Part shown: positions 53,934 to 64,000 of the stretch, piece by piece
Position numbering within the stretch: the first letter of the stretch is position 1
Layout of the letters: every line of letters begins with the position of its first letter
Origin: Oscillospiraceae bacterium
GTDB lineage: Bacteria > Bacillota_A > Clostridia > Oscillospirales > WRJC01
Reading direction: 5' to 3'
NCBI GenBank assembly: GCA_009782405.1
Contig: WRJC01000012.1
Span: forward strand, 1-64,000
Length of the DNA stretch: 64,000 nucleotides
Position numbers and translations under genes: made by a program
The notes under the pieces: model-generated
Told to the model about the DNA's origin: nothing
The model's input: only the letters and a program-made list of their open reading frames with translations
Databases searched by the model: none

Positions 53934-53990
53934 TTACAAAACGATGAAAAATCCCCTATAATGTTGTAGAACAAATTATAGGGGATTTTT
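53934..53990 (+). terminator. 16-bp hairpin terminator overlapping the promoter of the giant gene
   Basis: Arms 53947-53962 and 53975-53990 pair perfectly (AAAAATCCCCTATAAT and its complement) and are followed by further T-rich sequence. The left arm contains TATAAT (53957-53962), with TTACAA (53934-53939) 17 bp upstream, so the same bases can serve as a promoter for the downstream gene. Confidence 0.75.
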
Positions 53991-54018
53991 ATGCCCTTTT
54001 TGGGATGGAGAATGAAAT

Positions 54019-57000
54019 ATGAAAAAGCTTTCAAAAAGATTACTCAGCGTAATGCTGTGCGTTGCCATGCTGGCCGCGCTGTTGCCGGCGGGCGTGTTTC
54101 CCGCGCTCACTCCCGCGCTCATCGCATTGGCGGCGGGACCGGCGGCGAGATCGGAGACTAAGGTTACGGAAATTGACGGACTGCCGGCAATAACGGTTTC
54201 TTATAACGGCGCATATGGAGCGCCCAACATTATTCCCTCGAATGTGGGGGTCCGTGAGTTTATATTGACTCTTGCGGCGCCCCTTGCATACGCGGTAAGC
54301 GTGGATTACCGAACCTTGGAGGGATCGGCGAAAGCAGGCATGCTCTATGAGGAAGCAAGCGGAACGGTTACATTCCTGCCCGGCGAGGTGAATAAAACCG
54401 TACAGATTACTTTTTTGGCAAGCGGATTTGCCGGAACGGACATAGAAACGCGGTGGAGCGAGGCAAAGAGCATGATCGTGCAGTTCCATCCGGTGAATGC
54501 GCTGCTTGAAGCGGCCGATTTTAGCGCTTACAGCGACAACAGCCGCTTTGACATACAAAACAACGGATATTCGCTCAGCTTCAAGTTCGCTTTCCTTAAA
54601 TCGGAAAACACTTATGAAGCCTCGCGCGGAAATTTCTATAATTATTACGCTTATGACAGCCTTTCGGGCGAACCGGATGCGAAATACAGGGTTACAATTA
54701 ACCCTTTCCCTTTGCCCTCGGAAGAATATGTGAACCAACGGTTTGATGATTTGGGAAAGAACGCATACGGCCGTATGAATTTTGCCTTAAGCGACACAGG
54801 CAACGCTTATGACAACAACAGAAATCCGGGTTTCGGTCAGGAATCCGCAGCTTTTAAGAACGCGCTTGCGGACTCCAACGCGTCGGGCGTTTCGGTCGGG
54901 ATGGAGCTGTATCGGTCAAACGACGAAAATATACCCATACGCGCAGGAGAGTTTCCTCTAAAAGAATGGTTTAATTTCATCACAGCGCCGGATTCGGATT
55001 TATACGCAACCGGAAAAATAACGGTGCTGTCAAGCTATTCGGAAAGCGACCCGAATTATCCGTCGGACACGGAGTTTTATAATACAGCGGTCGAGAAAGG
55101 CTTCTACCAGAACTGGCCGGAGAAATATCTCGACAACACATTCAAGCTATGGCTCGGAGGCCATGAATATTCGTATCCTAATTACCCGGATGAAAGAGGC
55201 TCGTTTTCGGAGGCTTTGGACGGCGGCAAGCGCGCTTACTGTTATCTTCCGAGGGAGCAATACGCGGATTTTTGCAATATGCCGCTTACGAGATTTCTGA
55301 TTTATGATCAATACATTATGGACGCGCCGGATGTTTATCCGGCACGAGTGGACGCCGGCATTTATACTGCGGGGCAGTTTTCTGCCGAGCTGATTGACTT
55401 CATCCCGCCCGTGGTCAGGTCTGTCACCGCGCCGACGGGCTCGCCCGACAAACCGTTCTTGCCGGGTTCGGCCATTCCAGTGACATTGGAATATTCAGAA
55501 CCGGTCGCCGTTTCCGACGGCGCTTATATCACTGTCAACGGGATTGCCGCGCCGCTTGCCGACAAACGGCTCTATGGCATAGGCGATCGGTCGCCGCAGA
55601 TAAGCAAATATGCGACTTTCCTTTACATTGTTCAGGAAACCGACAACCCGACCAGACTGGATGTGGAAATACCCGACCCGACTATGTTTACGGACATAGC
55701 GGGCAATATACTCGCTACCGTTGAAGAAGAGGCGGGCGTTTATTGGGACACGCTCGGCATTGATTTCACACAGCCGCATATAGCCAATTACCACGATGAC
55801 ACCAAAACCTATGACGCTGTATATATGCGGACGCCATTTGAATTCGCGGCAATCTCCGATTTTAAGACCGACAAAACCACTTACAGCTGTAGCGATACCG
55901 TTACGGTAACGCTCACGGACAACATAAACACACAGATCAGCCTGTGGCTGTTTAACGCTATTGACAACGGCACTGATGTGCTTTATTCCGACGGCAAAGG
56001 CGGCGCTTATCTTGCTATTTGCAACCCGCTGACCGACGAGCTTGACACATACGGCCTGAAATGGACGGGCGACGAATCGCCCCGTACATACATCGCGCAG
56101 TTTCCCGCGTCAAAATACGCGCCATACGCCTCGAAAATGCAGCTCGCGCTGTTCTACGGCGGCGATGTCGTATATGAGGACGGCGTGTTTTCAGGCGGTA
56201 AAATTTTATACGAAAAGCTGTTTTATATCGATTTGAACGAACCGAATTATGTTACATCGGTAACAATAAATGAGGCCTCTTACCCCACAAACGGCAAAAT
56301 TTATTTTTCAGACGAAAACGCGACGCAGCTGTCCGCCTCAGTCAACCCAACAGATGCGGACTTCACCGAAATCGCGTGGTCAAGCTCTGACGAAAGCGTC
56401 GCGGAAATTGATTTTGACGGTTATATTCTGCCTCAAAAGGCGGGAAAGGCAAAATTCACGGCGACCGCGGCAAACGGCGGCATTGAGGGAATGGCAGTAA
56501 GCGCGGAAACCGTTGAATTCGAGATTGTCGACGACGGGGCGAAGATTTTGCAAATCAAGAGCAATGTCAACCGCTTCAGCACGAGAAAAGGCGACGGCGT
56601 TACCGTAAAATGGACGACGAACCTCGATTACGCGGTCACGGATTTCACCGTAAAGCTGTTTGAGGCGAACAATATGAGCGAAGTGTATGGTTACACAGGC
56701 AGGCTGACCGAATCGGATATGACGCTTGACGGCGCGTTATTGCAAGAAATATCGCAAAGGGGAGCGAACCTTTCGCCCGAACCGGCCTATATTTTTGAGA
56801 TAAGCGCGGCAAACCCCGACAATCCGGGCAAAATCTTAAGCGCGACCGGATATATAATCGTCTATCCCCAGCCGCCGTCGATCAAATTCGCCGCGTTGGA
56901 TAGTATGTATATAACCGATAAAACAAGCAGTTTTACGATTGAATGGGCGATGGAAAACCTCGACCCCGGCACTGACTATTTCGAGCTTGTCATAACTAAA

Positions 57001-60000
57001 AACGGTGATCTGCAAAACCCCTTATACTTTGCGACCGATTTCGTAAACGGCTTGAACAGCTATACGTTTCCTATTGGAAAGGTTGCGGGCGGATTAAAGG
57101 ATACCTACAGTATTCAAGCGATTGCAATGAACGCCAGTGGAAACTGCTTAGACGCGGCGCTTTTGTATGTGTATGACGACTCCGCGCTTAAAATACTTGT
57201 GAAAGACGCGCAGGGAAGCGACGTTACCCCGGCAAACGGGATGCTCACGCTTTCAAACAGGAGCGTGATCTCAGATTTATATAACACAGGCGGCAGCGAT
57301 GCCGTTCTCGCCCTCAGACGCGACATTAACCTGCAAAGATATATCAGCATCAATTACGGCGATTACGCCTGGAATATAATAAGCGACCAGATCGAATGGC
57401 TTTCAGACAACGCCGCCGTCGCGACGGTCAACTACAGGCAGGGCACGGTTTACGAACCGCTTTCGAATCTCACATATGTGAAATATCCTCCGGGAACGGA
57501 TTTCTCGCTCGCGGGCGTCGGAAACGGCGCGGCTAAAATCACCGCGACACATTCGCGCTCAGCCCAGAAGGTGGAGCTTGACATAAACGTCGAGACGTTA
57601 AAGGATCAGCTTTATCTCTTCCAATACTATCCAAAACAGGAAACAAGGGTCAGCTATGTGAACGGAGCGGGTAAGACAATAAACCTCGTTTCGGATTCTG
57701 AAGGCGCGTTAGCCGTTTATGAACCGTCGGGCATTTCGGGAAGCGTAAGCGTTCAGTCGGGCAGCGGCGAGTGGGTTTATCTCGGGACGGCTTACAACAA
57801 TCGGCTCAAATCCGGTGAATACGACAGCGCGAACAAAGGGCTGTATCCGGTAAATATATTCCAGCTCCGCAACACGAAGATCGAGGTTTATATCAAGAAC
57901 CCCGACGGAGGGACGCCGTGGTCGGGCCAGGCGCGTTACGGCATCGCAGTCTATAAAAACGGCAGGATTTGCAATGAGGCGACGATTCACTATAACGATA
58001 ACAAGGTACTGGAGGTGCCGGCTTCCGGCCTGTTCAGGCTGAATCTTGACGCATCCAAATTCTGGATTGACAGCGATGACGAAGAGTTGAAAATGAGCGA
58101 CAGCCTTGAGTTTGAGTATATCATCGAGTGCGTCGCAAACGACAGCTATTATCCCTTGTATTTCCTGGCGGACGGGACGATGAATACATTGGACATAATC
58201 CATACCGGCGCGAACATCGCGCAGCTCCGCGATAACAGCCTGGGCGTACCGAACCCGTTCCTCGCCGCTCAGAAGGTAAAAAGCCCCGCATTGACCGGGG
58301 CGGCCGACATAATAGCATACGAGGGGAGCGTCGGACCCGGAAAATATGTCGCGCAGGAGACGATCACAAGCTCATTACTGTGGTGGGGAGCGAATCCCGA
58401 CGTGAATTACGGGCTTCGGTTTGAACTGATGTACGGGGCAAGGCTTGGGTCGCAGACGACGCTGACCCGCAGACTGCCGTTCTATGACGCGGCGCTGTCG
58501 GTCAACGACGCGTTTCTATCCAATGAGACGATCGGCCCCGGCACGGCGTTCAATCTTGGCGCGGGCGAAGGGAGCTACGGCAGGCTTGTCACCCTGAAAG
58601 AAAACGGCAACTGGCTGGAAATGATAAACACCACGTTCAAAATCACCAACGGAGTCGGGATGTCCGACCCCAAGGACAGCCCGTCTATCGGGAATACGGT
58701 CAATGATCTGGAAGACCTGATAAACACAAATCAGTTCAACATTGATGAATCGATATCGGATACTTTGGGCGTCGTAAAAACGCTGCAAGCGGTTGTGGGG
58801 GCTTTGTCGCTCGGGCAATTTGGTCTTACCTATGAGCCGACCCACGACCCGCTGTTGTATTACGCCTATTTGACGCTGTTCCAGAACGAAGCCGGGAACT
58901 GGCAGGCGACAGGCACATTTGCCATTCCCGAAATTTTTGAATTAAAGATAAACGCATATATCAAGGGAGAGGTGCGTTTCGACGCCACAAACGGGGATTA
59001 TGACCTGCAAATCGTTGAAGGCGGGCTTGCGGTCGGGTTTGAAGGATCGATACCGCTCGGCAGCGTCACAGTACTCATTCCGATTCCGATAACACTCAGC
59101 CTTGCCCTTGAACTCGGTTTCGGAATAGGAATGCAGATCCACAGAAGCACGGGATTTTCCGCTGATCAGCGAAACAGAAAAGACCCGACGCCCGGCAAGG
59201 TGGACCTTCTGCTGTCCTTCGACTTTCACTCCGGCGCAGCGGCAAAGCTCGGTTTGGGGGGATCGGGAGAAGATGTTGGCGCATTTGTCGGCGTGTACGG
59301 CAATTTAGTGTTTGGCGCCTATGTCGGTATGTTGAATATTTATAACAAAGAATTATCGGATTTGCACGGGATGGATAGCTTTGAATCAATCAATGGGCAA
59401 AGACTGAGCCTTAAAGGCGAGATCGGCGTCAAGGCGGATATTAACATTTTGGTCGTAAACAGGTCTGTTTCGTATAAATTGTATGAATGGAATTTCCCGA
59501 TAGCAAGCTACGATGAACCCGAACTCATTCAGGAGTATGTGACCAAATACGGGATGAAACCTGTCTTCGATTCGGGTTTCACTCCGCAACAGGTGGCAAT
59601 GGCGGTATATGACCTCTACGCGGCGGGATTTGAGTTGGAAGCGGTAGAACTGCTGCACTCGGTAACCGGCGGCTTGAATATCGAAGAGGAATCGTCGGGC
59701 TGGCAGCTCGAAAGCCGCGATCATTTGACAAATGAAAGAAAATGGGGCGCGTCGAATCTGTCGCCAAGATTATTCAGCGCGTTCGCAATGTCCGGCGCGA
59801 TAACCGACATTCTGACCAATGCGTACCCGTATTGCGTCCCGATGGTTTCGCATGACGGCAAATTGATGGTCTACCGTTCGGACGCGGACAGCTCCGATGT
59901 AAACGATGCAAACATAAGCTGGGCGGTGTCGAACAGCGCGGGCTATGACGATATGGGCGCAATAGACAAAAGCGCGAGCGCGCTTCCGGCAGCAAGCAAA

Positions 60001-63000
60001 TTCGATTTTTCCGGAAACAAAAATTTTGCGGCGGCTGTCTGGGAAGCGCAGAGCGAGGCGGTTTCATTTATAAACCCCCTTTCGCCGACCGACGAAGAAA
60101 TTGACGCGATGTTCCAAAACGCCGAAATCGTCGCGGCTGTTTACGATGGCACGGGCTGGGCGACGACACGGCTGACCGACAATGTGCAGACCGATATGTC
60201 GCCCATCGTAACGGCAAAAGACAACCGCGCATTCGCCGCTTGGAAAAACATGGCGGGCAGCGGCACGGCGGACGGCGAGCTGAATATCGGCGATGTCAAC
60301 AGCTGCGTGTGGTTTAGCATTTATGATGGAGCCAAATGGAGCGATGCCAAGGTTCTGCTCGGCAACGCTTCCGGAGTGGGCTCAATGAACGCGGCAATGC
60401 TCTCCGACGGAACAGCCGCTATAACCTATGTTGTCGACAGTAAGGCATACTGCATGACGGTTGACACGGACGGCAATATAAAATCAAACTCTCGCCTTTC
60501 CTACGGCGGCTCATCTCAGAATCCGCAGATTACGGCGGCGGATTTTAACGAAGGCGAGCATTTTGTGGCTGCTTGGAATCAAAGCGACAAAGACGGAAAC
60601 AACAACGCGGAATTTGCCGTGATCTCAAAAAACGGCGCGGTTTCCGACGAACTTACGAGACCATTGATCTCGGCTGTGACAAGCCAGAACATACAGATTG
60701 GGGAAGGTTTCCGTTTTGCGCCGGATTCAAAGGGCAGCATTGACGGACTCTCAATCCTGTGGGATAAAATAAAAATTCCGGACGACCCCGATATGGCCGC
60801 TTCTTCCTCACTCTATGGCGTTAAGATCAATTACGGCGCAGCCGGAAATATTTTCTGCACCGTTCCCCAGCTCGTTGCGGAAGCGAACGGCGAAGAACAG
60901 TTATCGAGTTTTGACGGGTGGTATGACGGTGATTCCGACACATTGAACGCAGTCATGCTGCTGCGGGATTGGTCTGATGCCAATAACGGCGCTTCGCGGA
61001 TCGGACAGGCGTCGGTGCGCTTTGCAAACGAAATAGAAGCGAGCGCGTTTGTGGATCAAGAGGAAATCGTACATGACTTCGACACCGTATTTCCTTTCTA
61101 TGTCACAAACAAAGGCGCACAGATAGTTACTTCCGTGGAAATCAGCCTTGAAGACGGCACATCGGCAACATTTGCCGGCATGAACCTGCTGCCTAATCAG
61201 ACGGCCATGTTGAATATGGACTATCATGTCCCCTCCGCAAAAAACAGTATTAAGGATTTATCGTATACTGTTGAAGCGAGTTTCACGGGCGGCGACAGGC
61301 AATACGCCTATGGTACGCTTGGCATCGCGATCCCGAATGTCGGGATCACGTCAATGACAATGGTAGAGGCAGGCGGCGGGCTGAGGGCGTTCCGCGTTTC
61401 GCTGCAAAATCTGAGCAATGTGGAGTTCGACAATAACACATCGGGTTATACGGCACATTTGGGAATATACACCGACCCGAACTATTGCACCCTTGCACAG
61501 GATGCCGAAGGAAATGATATGCTCTACACGCTCACGGGCGTAGAATTGGAACTTTTAGACAGCTCGGCATTGACTAAGCTGATAACCTACGCTTTACCGG
61601 ATACAGGATTTGAGGACGGCGATATACGCTTGTACGCTAAAGTATGGGCCAAGGAAAACGGCGCGGAGATTAGCCAATACTATACGCAGAACGAAACCGG
61701 AAGCATTTTGTTCACCGAACCAGTCAGAGCAAACGATGGGAATCCAATCAAACTCTCCGTCAGACAAGATAATTCGTCCGGCATCACCGAAGCGGTTGTC
61801 ACGGTCACAAACCTCTCGTTTATTCCGCAGACAGGCGGCAACCTCGCGGTCATGCTGCTCGGCGCCGGCGGGGAAGTATTGGAAACGAAGCTGTACGCAA
61901 CAACAGTGAACGGCTTAATCAGCCTCGGAAAAGAAGAAAGCAAATCCTTTGCGTTCACCTTCTCGCAAGCGGGATATTCCGTGCAGGCGGGGTATTATAC
62001 CGTTGACCCCGATAGCATGAATGCGGATATATCATCGCTTCAGCTTTCGGCAATCGCAATAACTTTCGATAAGAATATTCTTGATTATAACCTGTCCGCA
62101 ATGAATATAGGCGGTACGACTTTGATGGCTGCGGCGGTAAATCCGGCGGCCGCATTATCGGTAATCGACGCTTCGGGGCAAACCGTAGCAACCGGTATAG
62201 GCGTGGTGTCATATACCCTGTCGCTGCCCAACGGCAGGGCTACCGGCGTTCAGGTATTAGTCGAACCGGAAAACACATCCGCCTCAAGCAAAACATATTC
62301 GCTGAGCATAACAAACACATCCGGCGGCGACGGCGGCATTGTCATAAGCAGTTCAGGCAATACCGTGACAGTCGCTGACAATAATTCCATTGGCTTTATC
62401 CCCGCTAAATGGCAATACTGTTTGGACGGCGTGTGGTCTGCCGAATATACATGGAGCGCATCCAACAGTTTCAAGCCTGTAATCGAAAGCTATTCGTTGC
62501 TGTATGTGAGGGTATTTGACGCCGAGGGCCGGTATATGGACTCAAACGCGCTTTCGGGAAATGCCGCGGCGCAGTGGACATATAGCGGCGGCGATGGCAA
62601 TGGGGGTGGGGGGTATAATCCTCCGCCGACGCCTGATCCGACACAACCGCCCGGCCAAACGGATAAGGTGATGGGAACAGTCAACGGAATACAAGTCGAA
62701 TGTACATTGAACGCCGACGGCAGCGTGACATTGGCTTTGAGCGCTGAGGATATGGCGAAATATCCGATGAAGGGCAATGTCTTTGCCGTTGAGGTCAAAG
62801 GTTGTAAGGCTGTAAACGTAATCCTGCCAATCTCAGCGTTAAAAAACGCCTCGGCGTTACAAATCAAAACTGACGCAGGCGCAGTCATCTTTACCAAAAA
62901 GATGCTGCAAGCTTATAAAGCCGAGCATGGAGACATACTCGAAGCGTCGCTAAAAGCCGGCAGTTTTATCGTTGACCTTCTAAAAGACGGCAAGACAGTA

Positions 63001-63894
63001 AACTGGAACGACCCGGCAAATCCATTTTTCATCAGCATGCCCGTGACGCTTGCCGCAGATACGACCGAATACGGCTATGTCGCCGTGAAGAAAACGGCGA
63101 ACGGCAATGTCATCATGCCGTACAGCATATACAAAAGCGGCGAGGTGACTTTCCGGACGCCAAATACAGGAATATTCGACGTTATCTACAATGCAAAGAC
63201 ATTCAACGATATAAGCGGGCATTGGGCGCTGGGTTACATCGACTTCGTATCGTCCCGCGGTTTGTATCAAGGCGACGGCAGCGGCAACTTCATGCCGAAC
63301 GATTCCATGACGCGCGCCATGTTCGCGCAGGTGCTCGCCAACATCGAGGACGTTGACCTCTCTGTGTACAAAACTTCCCGCTTTGCCGATGTGGGCGTAG
63401 ACAAATGGTATTCCCCGGCAATCGAGTGGGCGGCGTCAGCCGGTATTGTGGCCGGCTACGGCAACGGCAACTTTGGGCCGGAAGACAAAATAACCCGCGA
63501 ACAGATGGCGGTCATGCTGGTAAGGCACGCTATTTATAAAGGGTATGAATTGCCAAACGGGCTTACAACGGAATTCAATGATGAAGCGGACATCGTTTCA
63601 TGGGCGCTTGAAGCGGTGAAGCTGGTGCAGGCTGCGGGCATTGTTGTAGGCAGGCCGGGAAATATATACGATCCTCTTGGTATAGCCACCCGAGCCGAAG
63701 TATCGACAATCTTCGCAAGATTCATCGAAGTTTATGTCAATTACGCGGTTGATAATTCAATACCCGGCACACCACAAGTAACGGCGACTGCAAGCAGCGC
63801 CGGAGTGGATGCGTATATCGATAAATCCGCGCTTGCGGCGATAGAGCGGGCTCTCATGCCCGCTAAAACCGACAACGAGCCGGAAAACGCATAA
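54019..63894 (+). CDS. Giant SLH-domain surface protein
   Basis: 3291 residues (GATGGAG upstream of the ATG). Signal peptide about 1-38. A Calx-beta-like segment lies near 75-140 (DYRTLEGSAKAGMLYEEASG). Ig-like Big_2-type domains are near 750-840 (LSASVNPTDADFTEIAWSSS, then FDGYILPQKAGKAKFTA) and 1115-1195. A long middle region of no recognised family follows, including hydrophobic Gly-rich beta segments (about 1640-1790) and propeller-like repeats (about 1930-2200). A Gly/Pro linker lies at about 2855-2885 and three SLH domains at about 3060-3245 (FNDISGHWALGYIDFVSSRG; WYSPAIEWAASAGIVAGYGN; SWALEAVKLVQAAGIVVGRP). The SLH domains should tether it to wall polysaccharide. Probable adhesin or S-layer-associated protein; ligand unknown. 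Confidence 0.9.
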   Translation: MKKLSKRLLSVMLCVAMLAALLPAGVFPALTPALIALAAGPAARSETKVTEIDGLPAITVSYNGAYGAPNIIPSNVGVREFILTLAAPLAYAVSVDYRTLEGSAKAGMLYEEASGTVTFLPGEVNKTVQITFLASGFAGTDIETRWSEAKSMIVQFHPVNALLEAADFSAYSDNSRFDIQNNGYSLSFKFAFLKSENTYEASRGNFYNYYAYDSLSGEPDAKYRVTINPFPLPSEEYVNQRFDDLGKNAYGRMNFALSDTGNAYDNNRNPGFGQESAAFKNALADSNASGVSVGMELYRSNDENIPIRAGEFPLKEWFNFITAPDSDLYATGKITVLSSYSESDPNYPSDTEFYNTAVEKGFYQNWPEKYLDNTFKLWLGGHEYSYPNYPDERGSFSEALDGGKRAYCYLPREQYADFCNMPLTRFLIYDQYIMDAPDVYPARVDAGIYTAGQFSAELIDFIPPVVRSVTAPTGSPDKPFLPGSAIPVTLEYSEPVAVSDGAYITVNGIAAPLADKRLYGIGDRSPQISKYATFLYIVQETDNPTRLDVEIPDPTMFTDIAGNILATVEEEAGVYWDTLGIDFTQPHIANYHDDTKTYDAVYMRTPFEFAAISDFKTDKTTYSCSDTVTVTLTDNINTQISLWLFNAIDNGTDVLYSDGKGGAYLAICNPLTDELDTYGLKWTGDESPRTYIAQFPASKYAPYASKMQLALFYGGDVVYEDGVFSGGKILYEKLFYIDLNEPNYVTSVTINEASYPTNGKIYFSDENATQLSASVNPTDADFTEIAWSSSDESVAEIDFDGYILPQKAGKAKFTATAANGGIEGMAVSAETVEFEIVDDGAKILQIKSNVNRFSTRKGDGVTVKWTTNLDYAVTDFTVKLFEANNMSEVYGYTGRLTESDMTLDGALLQEISQRGANLSPEPAYIFEISAANPDNPGKILSATGYIIVYPQPPSIKFAALDSMYITDKTSSFTIEWAMENLDPGTDYFELVITKNGDLQNPLYFATDFVNGLNSYTFPIGKVAGGLKDTYSIQAIAMNASGNCLDAALLYVYDDSALKILVKDAQGSDVTPANGMLTLSNRSVISDLYNTGGSDAVLALRRDINLQRYISINYGDYAWNIISDQIEWLSDNAAVATVNYRQGTVYEPLSNLTYVKYPPGTDFSLAGVGNGAAKITATHSRSAQKVELDINVETLKDQLYLFQYYPKQETRVSYVNGAGKTINLVSDSEGALAVYEPSGISGSVSVQSGSGEWVYLGTAYNNRLKSGEYDSANKGLYPVNIFQLRNTKIEVYIKNPDGGTPWSGQARYGIAVYKNGRICNEATIHYNDNKVLEVPASGLFRLNLDASKFWIDSDDEELKMSDSLEFEYIIECVANDSYYPLYFLADGTMNTLDIIHTGANIAQLRDNSLGVPNPFLAAQKVKSPALTGAADIIAYEGSVGPGKYVAQETITSSLLWWGANPDVNYGLRFELMYGARLGSQTTLTRRLPFYDAALSVNDAFLSNETIGPGTAFNLGAGEGSYGRLVTLKENGNWLEMINTTFKITNGVGMSDPKDSPSIGNTVNDLEDLINTNQFNIDESISDTLGVVKTLQAVVGALSLGQFGLTYEPTHDPLLYYAYLTLFQNEAGNWQATGTFAIPEIFELKINAYIKGEVRFDATNGDYDLQIVEGGLAVGFEGSIPLGSVTVLIPIPITLSLALELGFGIGMQIHRSTGFSADQRNRKDPTPGKVDLLLSFDFHSGAAAKLGLGGSGEDVGAFVGVYGNLVFGAYVGMLNIYNKELSDLHGMDSFESINGQRLSLKGEIGVKADINILVVNRSVSYKLYEWNFPIASYDEPELIQEYVTKYGMKPVFDSGFTPQQVAMAVYDLYAAGFELEAVELLHSVTGGLNIEEESSGWQLESRDHLTNERKWGASNLSPRLFSAFAMSGAITDILTNAYPYCVPMVSHDGKLMVYRSDADSSDVNDANISWAVSNSAGYDDMGAIDKSASALPAASKFDFSGNKNFAAAVWEAQSEAVSFINPLSPTDEEIDAMFQNAEIVAAVYDGTGWATTRLTDNVQTDMSPIVTAKDNRAFAAWKNMAGSGTADGELNIGDVNSCVWFSIYDGAKWSDAKVLLGNASGVGSMNAAMLSDGTAAITYVVDSKAYCMTVDTDGNIKSNSRLSYGGSSQNPQITAADFNEGEHFVAAWNQSDKDGNNNAEFAVISKNGAVSDELTRPLISAVTSQNIQIGEGFRFAPDSKGSIDGLSILWDKIKIPDDPDMAASSSLYGVKINYGAAGNIFCTVPQLVAEANGEEQLSSFDGWYDGDSDTLNAVMLLRDWSDANNGASRIGQASVRFANEIEASAFVDQEEIVHDFDTVFPFYVTNKGAQIVTSVEISLEDGTSATFAGMNLLPNQTAMLNMDYHVPSAKNSIKDLSYTVEASFTGGDRQYAYGTLGIAIPNVGITSMTMVEAGGGLRAFRVSLQNLSNVEFDNNTSGYTAHLGIYTDPNYCTLAQDAEGNDMLYTLTGVELELLDSSALTKLITYALPDTGFEDGDIRLYAKVWAKENGAEISQYYTQNETGSILFTEPVRANDGNPIKLSVRQDNSSGITEAVVTVTNLSFIPQTGGNLAVMLLGAGGEVLETKLYATTVNGLISLGKEESKSFAFTFSQAGYSVQAGYYTVDPDSMNADISSLQLSAIAITFDKNILDYNLSAMNIGGTTLMAAAVNPAAALSVIDASGQTVATGIGVVSYTLSLPNGRATGVQVLVEPENTSASSKTYSLSITNTSGGDGGIVISSSGNTVTVADNNSIGFIPAKWQYCLDGVWSAEYTWSASNSFKPVIESYSLLYVRVFDAEGRYMDSNALSGNAAAQWTYSGGDGNGGGGYNPPPTPDPTQPPGQTDKVMGTVNGIQVECTLNADGSVTLALSAEDMAKYPMKGNVFAVEVKGCKAVNVILPISALKNASALQIKTDAGAVIFTKKMLQAYKAEHGDILEASLKAGSFIVDLLKDGKTVNWNDPANPFFISMPVTLAADTTEYGYVAVKKTANGNVIMPYSIYKSGEVTFRTPNTGIFDVIYNAKTFNDISGHWALGYIDFVSSRGLYQGDGSGNFMPNDSMTRAMFAQVLANIEDVDLSVYKTSRFADVGVDKWYSPAIEWAASAGIVAGYGNGNFGPEDKITREQMAVMLVRHAIYKGYELPNGLTTEFNDEADIVSWALEAVKLVQAAGIVVGRPGNIYDPLGIATRAEVSTIFARFIEVYVNYAVDNSIPGTPQVTATASSAGVDAYIDKSALAAIERALMPAKTDNEPENA

Positions 63895-63938
63895 GAAAAT
63901 TCTGTTTAGAAAGTACGGCAATAATCATTGGAGTTTTG

Positions 63939-63980
63939 AAAAACGTCCAGCGGGAGCCGCCGTCCTCACCGGGCGTTTTT
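63939..63980 (+). terminator. Rho-independent terminator after the giant gene
   Basis: AAAAACGTCC (63939-63948) pairs with GGGCGTTTTT (63971-63980, one G-T pair) around a GC-rich loop, followed by CCTCCTCTTTG. Confidence 0.75.
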
Positions 63981-64000
63981 CCTCCTCTTTGTTTTCAATT

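Noticed and set aside
53947..53990. Hairpin considered as a riboswitch
   Set aside because: A single perfect stem followed by T-rich sequence fits a terminator; no aptamer-like multi-stem structure is seen.

Overview
The window reads as a chromosomal contig of a low-to-mid GC Gram-positive anaerobe, most likely class Clostridia (Bacillota). Supporting signs are many near-consensus sigma-A promoters with 17-bp spacers, strong AGGAGG-type ribosome sites, AddA (not RecB), GTP-type PEP carboxykinase, several surface proteins with S-layer homology (SLH) domains, PadR and ECF-sigma modules, and frequent toxin-antitoxin and nuclease debris. No rRNA, tRNA or CRISPR array was found. The genus cannot be named from sequence alone.

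Layout. 1-4.3 kb: end of a SpoU/TrmH methyltransferase, a Tim44-like membrane protein, a PadR/HAAS pair with a palindromic operator, and an ECF sigma plus membrane partner. 4.3-9.6 kb: an Rpn-type nuclease carried on a fragment of a type III restriction locus, a frameshifted sigma factor with a repeat/TPR protein behind it, then broken genes (DUF1016 nuclease, XRE regulator) interrupted by palindromic repeats. 9.6-14 kb: two secreted proteins, one with seven RCC1 repeats and one with seven Ig-like repeats plus SLH domains. 14-28 kb: a defence and mobile-element graveyard containing a VapBC remnant, an unknown protein, an IscB element with its omega RNA, a Phd/ParE remnant, an AAA-ATPase/nuclease cassette, a ruined type III restriction locus (res, rpn fragment, apparently intact mod, DUF4391, beheaded helicase) and a second Rpn-family nuclease. 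28-54 kb: mostly housekeeping and sugar metabolism (GH95-like and GH2 glycosidases, a solute-binding lipoprotein, pckG, addA, a DUF3604 protein, an oxidoreductase, and an enolase-superfamily dehydratase with an SDR and a class II aldolase), then an AraC regulator. 54-64 kb: one 3291-residue SLH surface protein behind a small membrane protein and an HTH regulator.

How the parts fit. The 4-28 kb region can be read as one history: segments of a type III R-M locus and of an AAA-ATPase/XRE cassette exist twice, and each copy has lost what the other kept. The paired copies align without gaps over most of their length (252 and 163 bp; 59 and 99 bp; 113 bp), so the duplications are recent. In the R-M locus an Rpn-type nuclease gene sits between mod and res, with the res start codon inside the rpn 3' end. 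The res gene has lost its DEAD box and nuclease, while mod survives and has an AT-rich centre suggesting an exchanged target-recognition domain. The IscB element keeps every visible catalytic residue and a complete-looking omega RNA, so it is the best candidate for a working RNA-guided nuclease. The 29-50 kb genes suggest degradation of fucose- or uronate-containing glycans and non-phosphorylative sugar-acid catabolism.
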